Source: Seriola aureovittata
Lineage: Eukaryota > Chordata > Actinopteri > Carangiformes > Carangidae
Assembly (NCBI RefSeq): GCF_021018895.1
Contig: NC_079374.1
Span: 7,963,712 to 8,027,711, forward strand
Length of the DNA: 64,000 nucleotides
Direction of reading: 5' to 3'
In this document: in pieces, positions 32,831 to 45,545 of the stretch
Numbering within the stretch: position 1 is the stretch's first letter
How the letters are laid out: each line of letters starts with the position of its first letter
Translations under genes and position numbers: made by a program
The notes under the pieces: generated by a model
The model's database searches: none
What the model was told of the DNA's origin: nothing
Seen by the model: the letters and a program-made list of their open reading frames with translations, nothing else

Positions 32831-35368
32831 ATACAGTCCCTGCCACAAATGGGAACAGTTTGATGACATCACCAGTCACAGAGAGGCCAGTGGGAAGCCC
32901 GCCCTGCCCCTTCCCCTCACCTCTGGGATAGTGCTAATGAGGCGTGCCTCGCCTAGCTCTCCCTCTCTTCCTCTCTGTCTATTTCCATCTGTTGTACTTC
33001 CACGGTCCTGCTCTGTTTCAGAGTTGTTGCTGGATCACCCTGTAGACCACAGACACCCTACAGCTCCCGCTGCTGCAACTCTCTAATGACTTGCACACAG
33101 GAAACTGAGAACTCAGCTTGCAGATCGGCCAGTGAGCAGGCCGACTAGCCAGCCGGCTTCATGCTTTCTTGTCCCTCAGATCTCCTTAAAGCCGCGCAGT
33201 AGGAGGTAACCTTCACACACTGTGATCTGAATAACTGGCTCATGTGTTCGCTGATGTGTCAGCCAAATCACTCCAACAGGAATGCTTTTTGATACAGGCT
33301 AAATTTAATGGTTCATTGTGTGAAAGCAGCATGCCCCTCTTTATTGTCTAGGGGTGAACCATCACTTAGTGCTAGAGTTGAATAGTAATTAGTCACAAGG
33401 GAGAGTCTATAGTAAAAATAAAATGACTTGTTTGGTATTGAATTAACATGAACAATGGCATGTGAAAGCAGGAACATCAGCAGGAAAAGAACAAAAGCGA
33501 AAGAATGCTATCAATATGAAAAAAAATGACTGATGTGTTTATTCCAGGCCTGTTTTGTTTTGTTTAAAGTAGATCTCATAGTGTTTTTTCTGGTTAGATA
33601 CAACAAGGCTATTGGGATAGTCATTAGAAATTCACAAACAAAATAATGATTGTACCATATTTATCAGATGTTGCTATTTATTGCAAGCAAGCTGTATTTT
33701 TTTTCATCCCACTCTGGCAGTTCCATTGAGAGTAGGCCAAGCTGCTCTCCCCTCACATCTGCCTGTGTTCACCCTGTGTTGTGAATTCACTTTGCCATGA
33801 TGGAAGGAGCTGCAAGGTTTTGAACTTCAACCACAGTTAAAAGACAATGCAGTTGCCGTTGCATGTGACTTTGAAAACTCAAATCTCTTTCTGTTTCTGA
33901 GGGGAGCTCTGACAGAGAGCGAGGCTCTCTTTCTTGCAGTTTTGTTTTTCCGTTAAAAATCAAAAGACGCTGCTCACTTTATTTGCCCCTAATCAGCATG
34001 CGGCTGCTTTGGTGGTGGATTGCAGAGGTGTAAACCATGCTCTTTTCCTGTATAGTGTTGTACAGCTTTCACAAAAGGCTAAGATTTTTGTACTGCAGCT
34101 TTCAAAAAAAAAAAAAGAAAAAGAAAAAAGAAAAAACGAGACAGTAAGTCTTAGAAAACGACCACCGTTTATTTTCACAAACCTATATGTTTTGTTTTGA
34201 TCTGATACCAAATATTTGTTGAGCATTTGCCGTGCTGTGATGTTGGTAAACCACTGTGCATCATATACTTAATATGGCCACACAATGTACCTTTTTATGA
34301 CATGTCTTATAAATAGATCCCTCAACCCTTATACATGTATAAAATATTAAAGCAGAAGCTGGGGCTGTGGGTGGAGAGCGATTTGTAATTGTTGCTGAAC
34401 AAGGTAAGGAAAGACTAACTGAATCAGATGTAGTATTTTTACCTCTCCTAATCATTTTAATAAGGTGATGGCATGTTGAACCAGGATTTTTATCACTGCG
34501 TTCAGCATGACTTCACATGATGTAACTGATGCAATCAGGATATCAGAATGAGCTCAAAGCAGATGTTGTTTTGGCCTCCCTCAAACACTCTCTCTAACAT
34601 GACTCATTTGACAAATAGTTTTATTAATAACTAGCTTCTCCTTCTCCTCCTCCTTCCCAGCTGTGTCATTGAAAAACATTAGAACATCTTGTCTTGATAA
34701 ATATAAAACTGCACAATGTCTTTAGCAGTGCAGCTGGACAGAAGAGTGAAGTCAGAAATTGGAGGTGCCTCAGTCGGTGTTCAAACCAGAAAAAGTCACA
34801 GTAAATGAATGAAACCATTCATCATGATGTTTGGATGCTCATATATTAACGGTAACTGTGATCTGTGGTTAGTATCAACAGTAAATTAATGTGGCGTTGG
34901 GGTGGTTTTTAACTGTTTATGGTTAAAAGTTGGGGTTAATTTTGAGCTAATCTTTGGCAAACACACAGCACTCACTGAAACACAGCTAACATGTGTGAGA
35001 GAGATGATTGGAGAGGGAGAGAGAGAGAGGGAGACAGTGGAGCGAAGGCTTTTTGCTCCAGAGCACCAACTGCGGAGCACATTTTTCATTTCCCACCGAG
35101 TTGAAAAGATCAGGTAATTGAAAAGGAGACAATCCAGCAGCCAAGGCTCCACAGATGCCAATGAAAAGCTTCAGAGATATTAGAGTATTACACTTTGGGC
35201 CCCGTCTTTGTATTTCTTTCACATGGGGCCTATGGAAAAAAATGGCTTTATAATGACAACACCTGAAAAGTGTTTTCCATCAGGCTCATGCATCATTGTC
35301 AACGTGGGAGATGAAACTGTATTGTTTCTCCTTGGATGGGTGATGGCAGTGGAGAGACAGCAGGCTGT
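32831..35368. other. Non-coding unique sequence, about 2.5 kb
   Basis: No gene recognised. An A-rich patch (A12 then AAAG/AAAAAG units) lies at 34104-34135 and a GA patch at 35014-35030. Confidence 0.5.
34104..34135. repeat. A-rich tract
   Basis: Poly-A broken by single G residues. Confidence 0.85.
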
Positions 35369-35410
35369 AGAGAGAGAGAGAGAGAGGGAGAGAGAGGGAG
35401 AGGAAGAGAG
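35369..35410. repeat. (AG)n microsatellite
   Basis: AG array with GGG and GAAG interruptions; homopurine. Confidence 0.93.
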
Positions 35411-38400
35411 ATGTAGTATGATCTCTAAATGCAAAGAACATTGAAATGTAATAAAAATCAGATGTTCATCTTCTCACACTCACCTCCCAAAATAATAGAA
35501 AATCAGGCAGTTCAGGACTTTTATTACTTTTTAGAAATGTGCATTTTCTCTGGCCAGTAGAAAGTGAAGATTTATAACGCTGACTTGTTCTGGTGATCAT
35601 ATCAAATGTTGTGTCCTGCAGTGCAGTCCCCCGCAGAAATCTGCATAGTTAAAATTCATTATCAAATAATGAATAACTCAAGAAACATGAATAAGTCAAG
35701 TGTCAGATCTGAATACAAAACAAAAAATGATAAGAGTAACTCCAGAAGCGGATGATTTATATATGACATGAATTGTAAGATGACTACACAATCCTTTAAT
35801 CAGTGCATTGTGGGATATCTCGTTTATCAGATTTGTTTTTTTTTTTATATGGAGGAAGGTTAAATGCAAATGTAAACAAATGAAATGTATTTGGCTGCAT
35901 GAGCATGCCAGAAGACTTAACATGCATGTCATAAAAGAATCCGTCATATTTTGGATGGATCTCATTTTTCCAAACTCACTGCCCTCCGTCAAGCCGTCCG
36001 AGTGGGATTTGTCTAAGATTAATAGTTTTATGATTTATAGGCTGGCAGTGTGTGAGCAGCACCGCACCTCCAAACAGCCAGATATACAATTATCCGCTCC
36101 TCTTGCCCTATATGAATGCCATTTCCCCAGCATCCCTCCTTAAAAGAGACATGGGCCATTTGTCTCTCTAGCTGCCTCCTCACCCAGGCCAGTAATAAGC
36201 CATCTGCTGGATCTGAACATGAAAGATTAAAATGATATACAGTATGAAAGCTCTCTATTCAGTTGCTAATGTCCAAGATTCAGGGACGCAGAGGCCAAAG
36301 CTGTCATCTCTCTCAGGAAGAGGTAATTATCACTCTTCCTCTGAGGGGTGGCCGCTGCCTCCGCCTCAGCTTCACACAGGACCCGGCCCCCGTGCCGGCT
36401 GCCACCGGCCAAACCTCATTTAGTAGGCCAGAACAATGCCCGACCAAATGTCTGGCTAATCCCCACAATCCTTTGTATTCATTGAGGGCTGGTCGTATGG
36501 GCCTGAGGAGAGGGCCCTGCTGGTCGTGTGTATGTGTATGGGTGTGTGTGTTTGAGGGCAGGGGGTCAACTTCAAGCCCACAGTGCTACAGGCGAGGCGG
36601 GTGATTATTTCACTCACTGTCATTAAGTCTTTGTTTGTGTGACTGTGTGTGGGGACATGCACGTGTGTGTGCACATGGGTTAGGGGGTATGCCTTGTAAA
36701 TAAATGGGAGATTAGAGTGAGACACATTTTTTGTGTGAGTTTGATCTACATCTGAGAAATGGAGCAAAGAGGAGAAGTTAAATTGGCCACGTACAGGAAG
36801 GGATGGAATGATAGCAAGAAAATGACAAGACGAGGCCCACAGTGACCAAGTTTGGACCTTTCAAATTGAATTTTGTGTCGTTATTTAAGGATTTGTTACT
36901 GCAGGTGTATTATACTGTATTTGCTTAGTGATTGATTTATCCTGTTCAGTTTGTGATAATGGGAGAAAACTAATTCTGCAGTTAAGTGGGGATTCAAACC
37001 GAAAACAGGCCTGCGTTAAAACAGTGCATGAGGCTGCGGTGGTGGGGGCGTGTTGTTTAAGGTTCTGGTGAGACACTGAAATATGAGGAAATGCAGTTTT
37101 ACCAGATTAATATGTTTACGTTTATCAGATGGCAAAACACTGCAATGGTTGTTATCATTTTGGCAACTATTTTACCTAAACAGTAACAATATACTGTAGT
37201 GCTCACATTATAAAGTAATATACCCAGAACGTGGATTGCACGTGCCAACCAAACGCCTTGCCAGATGACCCTATGTTGTCTTGCTGGAGCCTCCTGCTCT
37301 GGCGCTCCCGCTGCGCCGCCAGACCGGCTCCATTCATCCATCCATGTGAGAATTTTCTTTGCCTTTTTTTTGCATCATTTCGGATGAGCACTGTGATGCT
37401 TTGGATGCCATGGCGGTTGACATTCCTTCTTGTTGTTTTTTGGCATTTTCTTGGCTTTTTTTTGACACGTGGAGACACATGGGAAGCATACAGAAAGTTT
37501 TTCAGATGTCAGATTTCAGTGGTTTTGAATGGAGTTACATGTCTTGTGTTCACAGCATTGAAAAACACTTGTAAAATTCAACAACAGCCTCTCTTTCCAG
37601 AGACGATGTCCATGATATCCTGGATAATTTCTAGACTGTAGGAACTTTTGTAGGAACTATTTCTTCTGTAAAACTAGTAGAATATGTTCACAGCGAGGTC
37701 TGTCACGTCGCCATTTTACTTTCAAATGTGACTTTTCAATGTCGTGATCATCAGAAATTAAATCCCGTTCCCATCTTATATTCTGTTGCCTTTGTTAAGT
37801 TCAGAAAAAGATATCTCAAATAAAACCAAAACTATCTTGACTTTTTATATACACTATATGTTACCGAGGCACTATGAGCACCTAATCTGACGCAGTGCTC
37901 CCACATAACATCCATCCACAGCCACTATGGATGTCAGTCATTTAAAGCCTGATGATGTGGTATTTGCTGATTACACTGACACACAGTTTTTCCTCATCAA
38001 AGTTGTGTTCTCCCTTTCCCTCCTCTTCCCACGAATCTGTCCTCTTTTCCCCTCCCTCACCAGCTTTATGTAGTACTATGGAGCATCTCACTCTGAGCTG
38101 TGAGCTCTACTGAGACAGTAAATTAATTTCCCTTGTAGACCAGAGGGCTTAATTCACTTTACGGTCCCCAGAGCAGCTTGGTCTCAGTGGATAGAGTAAA
38201 GGGCCTCAGTAGGGCTGGGTGAGGAGATTCAGCAGAGCTCTCTCTGTTAGGTGAGCTCTGCTGTCTTTGCTCCCCATCTCTATGCATCAAATATCATCCT
38301 GTCTCTCTCTGACATCCACCAACTCCTCTTCCTTCTTCTCCCCCATCTCGCTGGTGGGGGGGTGGGGGGCAGCTTGTCCTCTTCCTTCCAGCTTCCTTCA

Positions 38401-38459
38401 TCACTAACTCATTCTCCTTTCATATAGTCAAAGAGAAGACGCTCCCTTCATTCTCCTTT
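35411..38459. other. Non-coding unique sequence
   Basis: No gene recognised. The candidate block 35930-36230 is listed separately. The part at 36290-36480 is GC-rich and repeat-free. A 136-codon open frame at 37231-37641 (+) has no recognisable domain and is considered chance. Confidence 0.5.
35930..36230. other. Candidate conserved non-coding element
   Basis: Repeat-free block with 'aagattaatagttttatg', 'gatttataggctggcagtg', 'atacaattatccgctcc' and 'cagtaataagccatctgc'. It keeps ordinary complexity over 300 bases with mixed GC and TAAT content. Confidence 0.35.
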
Positions 38460-38600
38460 TCGTAATACAAGCCTCAATTATGCATAAACTCGTCAATTTG
38501 GCCGTTCAAAGAGGAATGACATGGAATCCAGCGGAGAGGGCTGTCTCCAGATATATCTTAGACGGTGACAACGGGAAGCTTAATGCATGTCTTGGTGACT
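38460..38600. other. Candidate conserved non-coding element
   Basis: Contains 'gcctcaattatgcataaac', which includes ATTATGCATAA, a near-palindromic POU/homeodomain-type site, followed by CpG-bearing unique sequence. Confidence 0.3.
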
Positions 38601-40159
38601 GTCCTGTCTCTCACACCCACTCCTGCGTGACTCTGTCCTGTGTCCTCACAATCATATTATTAAACACATTTGATAGAACTTACACCCGGCCGGTAACTGA
38701 AATGCCACGATACACCCCCGCGATATATTTTTACATCTGCCAACTGCACCGCTGCTGGGCTTCATCGTTAGTCGGGCTTGAATGAAGCTGCCTGCAGGTC
38801 TTTTCTTGACCTCAGATTTCTATCAGCCTGTTGAAATCAAAATTATCTAAAGGCTGTTAAGAGCGGTGAACCCCGCACTCAACAGCCATCAAAGCTTTGT
38901 TGTTATGTTGTTATTGCAGTGCAAATTGTTTGAATCAATAAGTTTGGCTCCAAGCTTTATTGCATTTACATCTTTCTCTTTCGAAGTCTTCACTTCTTGC
39001 ATGTTTAAATGAGATGGTGAGAGAGAGACCACCCCAGCTTCTGCTGTCTTGTTCTCTCCATCTTTCCCTCTATTTTTTTCCTTTCATCTGAGTCCAACTG
39101 TACCTTCTCGGTGAGACGACATGAGTAAATGGTTCTGTCAGGCCTCCTGAGTGGATTAGAGTGGCCTTCAATTACCTTCATCATTGACCTTATGAAGCTG
39201 GTTAACTGCAAAATCCTTAACCCTAAACTCAGCCATTGTACACTCTAATTCAGTCGAACACACACAGGGCGACAAACACACATTTGTGTTCACAACATTA
39301 TAAAAGGGATGAAAATGAGTAGGAAAGATCTATAATGAAAAAATAGGTTAGGGCTAAAATAATTCATTCTGGAAGTTTCCCTTTTTTCCGATTTTGGTTG
39401 AGATCAAAGCTTGGTTTCAGGTCTAATTAACCAAACGAATGCAGATCCCAGACCTTCTGGCTGCGGGTAAGGCCTTGGAGGGATCCCTCGCTGGAAATCC
39501 ACATCAGATTTAAATAATTAATATGACACCTTGAGCTCCGCAGAGAAAGAGGGGCTCCATGTTGGAGTTTAGAACAATGTCACTGCCAAGTGTAATGCTG
39601 TTTGTCTCCATGAAAATGAGCAGGGGAGAAAGCAGCCACTCCATTGTACTGCCTCCTTGGCGGATCAGGGGACTGCTCTCCCCTTTGTCATGCTAACGGA
39701 GAGCTTTAAGGAGCCGTTGGTAAAGAAGGCCTGTGGCCTGCGGCCTGCACTCCGTTCCTGGCTGGGCCGGGCTGCAGCAAGCTGGGCCTGGCTCTGGGGA
39801 CTTGGAGCTGGGGTCATTTTATGGTTTTTAATCCTCTTAATCCCCGTTAGAAGGGGCTTGGTGGAGACAAATCCGCTCCCAGAGGTCCTTAGGATTCAAA
39901 CGCTGCGCTTGAGCAACTGTATCATTTGATAACAACAATGGTGGAGGATAGAGAGAGAAAGAGTGAGGGACAGACGGGGAGAGAAATAGGAAGAAAGATA
40001 GAAATCTACATTGTGATTGAGAGATATAGATTTTTGTCTTTACCCTCTGGTTATTAGCTTTCCTCCTCAATCGTTACCTCTTGCACTTTATTCTGTCAAA
40101 GTCTGTGTCGAGGCCGGATAAACCGTGCAGGATCCATGACACATACACACATAAACACT
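38601..40159. other. Non-coding sequence with possible regulatory parts
   Basis: No gene. The part at 39400-39640 is repeat-free with 'gatttaaataattaatatg'. The part at 39650-39920 is GC-rich and contains an open frame of 90 codons with no known domain. Confidence 0.45.
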
Positions 40160-40480
40160 TGGTCTGAATCTCATGCTAATGACCCTTATGTTGCGATGTG
40201 GTCCATTAAGAAATTCAGTCCTCTCTTGGTTCCCTGTGTGGACAGCACAGTGGCCCGTTTCGGGGAAACTGGGGAGCCAGGGATAATCCAGAGGGCCCTA
40301 TTCAAATTAATACACTCCAGTTAACCTCATCTCAGACAAGCTCTCTTCATTATCACTCAATTAAAACTGCATATATGAACAGGCCTGGGCTGGAGAGGCC
40401 TCAGACTGTCTGAGCTTAGTGACCGAGCAGTCGAGTCAGGAGGGAGGGAGGCCACAGTGGGACGTAAAACCACTGACTGA
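40160..40480. other. Candidate conserved non-coding element
   Basis: Block with 'ctcatgctaatgaccc', 'gtccattaagaaattcag', 'attcaaattaatacactcc' and 'cactcaattaaaactgc', interleaved with GC-richer unique sequence. It is about 320 bases free of simple repeats. Confidence 0.35.
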
Positions 40481-41599
40481 TCAGGACGAACATGGGCTTA
40501 TAGCCCGCTAACTAATCAGAAAAGTGTGTGTTTGTGTCAAGGAGAGACATGATATACCAGCTGGAGTCCTGATAAATAACTGCCAGATATTAGAAGGAGA
40601 TTAAAGGTTGTGTGAAGAACTAGATTTGACTTTTCAATTCTCATCTTAAATGCCAGGGTAAGAAGTAGCTGGGCAGAGAAACAGTGGGTTAGCTGCTAAA
40701 AAATACTTCATTGCAGACAATCCTCTGGCTTCTCTGTCATTTCTAATTGAAAGAATATGACAGGGGATGGTTAGCTTGAGTCACAATTGCCCGTGGCTCA
40801 CCAAGCAAACCCAAACATAGTCTAGAACGTTCCTTTTGTGGAGAATGACATGAGACAATGTGAGGTTGTGGTCAGCCATTTTTTGATGGCAGAAACCAAA
40901 TCATGGGAATGGAGCAGAGGAAAAGAAAAATACAGAGGGAGAGAGAGAGTGAACTTTAGGAATGAGACTGATGCTATGCTTAAGAGCTTTAGTCTTTTAA
41001 ATACAGATTCCTCTTGATTTTCACCGCTCTCATGTTCTTGATTCATACTTCTGAATAAGCACATACATCGTTATTTGATATTCGCTTCCCCCTCCCTCGG
41101 CTCCTCCTTTCTGTTTCTCTCCCATACATCGCCCACCAGCTCTTTCCCGCTAATGTACCCGGAGTGGAGTATGGGGTCGAGCCCCTTCAGCTCTGAGCCC
41201 TGGTGTGGGAACAGGCTAGCTGTCTGTGTTCTGCTTATAGCCTGCAGCCAAAGACTGAGAAGGAGCGAGCAAAACAACAACCACAAGTCTGGCCTGCCTG
41301 CAGAATGCCAAGACTGCTTAGTGGTTGGCAGCCTCAGCACACCAGGGGTACACTGCTGTCATTCGCTGGGAAGAAATGCTTGAGATCCCAAATTCCACAG
41401 ACAAGGCACATGTTACTTGGAATGAAGAGGGTAAATCACTGCCCCAGTTTGCATATGTAATGTTGGGCTTGGATGATGAAAGTCAGGTACTTGTTTCAGG
41501 CTGAAATCTCCAAATGAAGTTGAAAAACACACTTCCTGGAGTTGAGTGTTGTGGGCTAAGAGAGAGGCTGAAATTATTCACTCGAGCAAATCTGCATGT
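40481..41599. other. Non-coding unique sequence
   Basis: Nothing recognised in about 1.1 kb. Overlapping small open frames around 41071-41383 on both strands show no domain signature. Confidence 0.5.
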
Positions 41600-41910
41600 T
41601 GTTCTTTAAAGGTGTCAGAACCATTACACTTCCTCTAAGCACCTTGTGTCGGTAGTTAAATCCTTGGCAGAAATATTGAAATGTTTTACAGAACTGCTGC
41701 CTCTTGCAGGAGAACCTTTGACCAAATTTGGAGGACTCAATTTGTATTCGAGTTGTAGCCCTCGAGTTGTGCTGAGTGATAAGTTGATTAACGCAGCCTT
41801 CAGACGATCGACCTTATCACCTTGTAACGTTAGGCAACCAGAGGAGATTAGGGAATATTTATCAGGCATTTACCTTTAAATTCTCATTAGTCGGTGGTTA
41901 ATATATCAGT
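41600..41910. other. Candidate conserved non-coding element
   Basis: Repeat-free block with 'gataagttgattaacgcag', 'cagacgatcgaccttatcac', 'attctcattagtcgg' and 'gttaatatatcag'. Several short palindromes (CGATCG, CTCGAG) are present. Confidence 0.3.
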
Positions 41911-42024
41911 AGAAAAAGCATACACTCTGGATTTTGTTTTGTTAGCTGCCTGAATGGTTTGGTCTAAGGAAAGCCCCGGAATGATAGTTGATAGTATTAG
42001 TGATAGAATGATTGTAACTAAACC

Positions 42025-42408
42025 TTAAAGGAGCTATGTGTAAGTTTTGCTATTGCTACATAGCCAACATTAGCATTAGCAGCTATCCCTTACCTTAACC
42101 CTTACCAGTCTAGAAGAAATGTTTGCGAGTTCAGCATCAAACTTTTTTATTCCTTTACTCACCAAGAGCTGTCTCCAGCGGTGGAAAGCAGGGCCAACGT
42201 TAACTCTTGTCTCTGTCACGTCTTTTCTTCTACTGAAGTTAGCATGCTAACCAGCTAGCCCCATCCTGTTGAGGCACTTTCCGATAGCGATGGCGAGCTC
42301 CTCAGAGGGCAACAACACAACGATGGCAGAAGCAACAATCACCACCACTTGCTCCCAGCCAAACAACCATGTGCAGCAGCAGAAAAAATGTACAAATAGC
42401 CCCTTTAA
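42025..42408 (+). mobile_element. TTAA-ended non-autonomous element with terminal inverted repeats, 384 bp
   Basis: The left end 'ttaaaggagctatgtgta' and the reverse complement of the right end 'tacaaatagcccctttaa' match at 16 of 18 positions, giving clear terminal inverted repeats with TTAA at both tips. The 5' half matches the copy at 16405-16632 ('taagttttgctattgctac', 'gttcagcatcaaact'). No transposase is encoded, so it is a MITE-like passenger. TTAA tips would fit a TTAA-targeting superfamily such as piggyBac, but the TTAA could equally belong to the repeat itself; no longer target duplication is seen in the flanks. Confidence 0.85.
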
Positions 42409-43629
42409 CTATAGTGTTTTGAAAACATAAAACAGATTTATTTAGTACAAGAGAGTTTTGTAAGGCCCAGACAAGTTCTGTCGACCTGCTGATAGGTGGG
42501 TGTCAGATCAGAAAATGCTTATTTGTGCCATTTTGGAGAGAGATAAAGTAAAATCAGTTTCTTATCATGGAACTTCCAAAAGTTTACCACCTCACACTTT
42601 TGGGCTTGAACTGTGAACAAGATTTTTAGAACCGCACAAATGAACCATTTGTTTTGGTTGCTGTGAGGAAGTGCAGGTTCAGCTGAACCATGAGGTCCTC
42701 TGAAGGACATCCTTCATGGACTGTGTCCTTTAAAGAATCAAGCCTTTAAACTGCGACACAGCTGACACAAAGAGAAGGCATCATTACTGGACTAACCTTC
42801 ACAGTACAAACCTGCATTACTACTTTTACCAACAACGTCAACAAATAATTACAACATAGTTCCTGCACTCCAGAAAGACAAGACAGTGTTGAATCAAAAG
42901 CTCTGTGCTGGTACTTTCTCATGGGGGATTTTTCATTTTTCTTGTTTTTATACATATGGTACCAGTGCTGTTTGTTTATATAGCAACCAAAGATCTCAGA
43001 AAAATTAAAAACAACACCATCCACACGTCTTAAGTTCAGATTTAAATGGGAATCTCATGCAAAAAAGTTGTAAGAAGTGCGAATTTTCTTTACAGCTTTC
43101 CAATAGATAATTATTTTTCAGTGGCATGAGGGGACGAGCTTTCGAAAAGCCCACTAATGAAATGAATCCCCTGTATCTACAGAGTTCACAGTGCAAATTT
43201 GACCCTGTTGTCCTCTCCACAGTAACAGCTAAAACTAAAAGACCATTCAGAGCACCAGATTGCAGTTTCCATCTGGTGGATTTGCTGTGCATCACAGGGA
43301 GACGTGTGAACATCTTTTCGTAATTGTGGTTTCATAAAGAACGGCGATGTCATTTGTTAACACTGCTCTCGCTGCACACACATTGTTTCACACTGTGCGT
43401 TGTTTTCCTTTGTCAGGTCCTAAGTCCTAACTCTCATTCTTTGATCAGGGCTGCGTTCACCACCCTCATGTTTCTATAGCCTTTGAGAAAGACAAACACA
43501 GGCAAGAAACCTGTGTAATTAGCATGGCGTGCGTGCTTGTGTGTATGTGCGCTTTATAAATCCGAGTTCATTTCAAACACTTGGTTCTTACTGGGAGTGC
43601 AGCTGAGAGCGAAACACTGCTAGTTGTTG
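42409..43629. other. Non-coding unique sequence
   Basis: No gene recognised. Small open frames occur on both strands around 42519-43323 without domains. Confidence 0.5.
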
Positions 43630-43637
43630 TTGTGTGT

Positions 43638-43676
<39 letters not shown>
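43630..43676. repeat. (TG)n microsatellite
   Basis: TG array with one TCTG interruption, ending in TATGTA. Confidence 0.95.
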
Positions 43677-43679
<3 letters not shown>

Positions 43680-44589
43680 ATTGATGTGTGTTTGCGTGTG
43701 CATTGACAGCCTTTGAGCCAGTTCTCGCCTTCACTAAAAACGCTCAGGGCACAAAGCAGCCTTCCCCCCTCTGCTCCTGAGCACAGGCCCTGCTCTCGCT
43801 CTCTGACAGGAGCTGAAGGTAAGCACCAAAGACATCCTGACACACGCGTGTAAAAGCACTTTTGATGCGGGGAAAATGGACCGCTTTGCAGTGTACAAAT
43901 AACAGCAAAATGTCAACAGAGCGAGGCGAGTCCGACGGGAGGCAACAACACAAGCCAGGTTCAGATGATATTACAGCAAACAAAACATGAGCGTCAACCA
44001 CCAAAGGCCCTTTGCTTGTCTACCTCGATCTTCACATTGTTTTGACTTTGTCTGTTTATCAAACCATCCTTTTCTCCTGCGTTCAATCAAAAATGTAATA
44101 ACCTACAGGATTATGACAAAACAAACACACAAGGGAGAAAGAAAAAGAAAGAAAGAAAGGAATGCAAACATTTTAGTCAACATAATAATAGTAATTGTTC
44201 ATTATCTGGCAGAAATGATTTATTTTTTTGTTTGCAAATCCCCCAGTTTTTTGTTTTTTTTTCACCCAGCATGCCATTATCCCTGTGCTGCAGTTCAACT
44301 CAACCAAGGACCTAAATGCTTGTTACTGACTTGTGTGGGCTTTTAATTTCACTTACATTAGGTAGGTTGTTTTATGACGTGTACTCAGTTATGCTGTTAG
44401 GGTACAGTCAGAAGGACGTAATGCTCAAAAATGAAACTTATTCCAACATTATACAATCTTTCAGAAGACTCTTCACAAAGAATTATAGAGAGATTACTTG
44501 ACAGGCCATTTTGTAAGCAACACTCTCACTCGTCACTCAGTTGCCTTCAAAAGAGCTTTTCTTGTGTGTTGAGTTTCTAATAAGCCAGC
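43677..44589. other. Non-coding unique sequence
   Basis: No gene. A GAAA patch lies at 44135-44160 and two T-rich patches near 44218-44265. Confidence 0.5.
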
Positions 44590-44865
44590 CGTCATAAAGG
44601 CTTTATAAGTTGTAACTAATGGCTTTATTAATGGTCAATTAATCATTTACTAAGCTGTATGGATCCATCATAAGCCATTTAACATTTAACATTTGGGTTG
44701 CCAGGTTGTAAAAACTTTAGCATGCTTACAGCTGCAGACATGACGATTAAAACACCCTTATAAATTACTTATCAACATTTATAACTACTGACTTGATGAT
44801 TTGTTTGAAAGTGAGAACTCCATGATCATTTATTAATGCATTGCCAACATTTAGAAAACCGTATT
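44590..44865. mobile_element. Probable MITE-like interspersed repeat
   Basis: AT-rich block made of repeated TTTATAA/TTATTAA words: 'ggctttataagttgtaac', 'ctttattaatggtcaatt', 'aatcatttactaagc', 'aaattacttatcaacattt' and 'atcatttattaatgcatt'. I recall this word order from a fish repeat family. No second copy occurs in the window and no exact termini can be set. Confidence 0.45.
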
Positions 44866-44907
44866 ATTGCCAACTAGAAAAGAAAAACACCTGCCAAAAG
44901 GGGTTTT

Positions 44908-44909
<2 letters not shown>

Positions 44910-44987
<78 letters not shown>
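44910..44987. repeat. (CA)n microsatellite, about 78 bp
   Basis: About 39 perfect CA units. Confidence 0.98.
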
Positions 44988-44989
<2 letters not shown>

Positions 44990-45470
44990 TCCATTAGTAA
45001 GTCAAAATGAAGGAGAGGGAGTTTAGGAGGTTCTATGCCTATTGAGCTAAAATTAATTCAACATATCATATTTGATTATTAACACATCCTTCACCACTGC
45101 CAGCCTTAAACTGCATGTTCTTAATCATAAATAAAGCAGTATCACATTTCACCTCATAACTCTCCTCAGAATGGGAGGGGCCTGCCTGTTTTGTCTTACT
45201 CGTCTGTGTTTACCTGTCAATCTCTATTGCTACACATTCCCTATAGCTCCTTACCCCTTACCCTGCAACACCTCCCCCCATCTGTCTGTCTGTGCTGTTT
45301 CTCCTGTGAGGTGTGTTTGGTGAGGGGCCGGGGGTCAGGGCCCAGCGATGCTCTGGAAGATAAGTGTCTGCTCTATCCCAGGGCTACACCTGTAGGTCAT
45401 TGCAGGAGGATGCTAATCCCTCAGCCGCTCACTAATACTGATGATCTGCATCTGAGACCCTCTCTCCTGG

Positions 45471-45472
<2 letters not shown>
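44988..45472. other. Non-coding unique sequence
   Basis: Nothing recognised between the two dinucleotide arrays. Confidence 0.5.

Positions 45473-45542
<70 letters not shown>
45473..45542. repeat. (GT)n microsatellite, about 70 bp
   Basis: About 35 perfect GT units. Confidence 0.98.

Positions 45543-45545
<3 letters not shown>

Noticed and set aside
38165..38225. A-box-like 'tggtctcagtggatagag' suggesting a tRNA or SINE
   Set aside because: No B box at the right distance and no cloverleaf pairing; probably chance.
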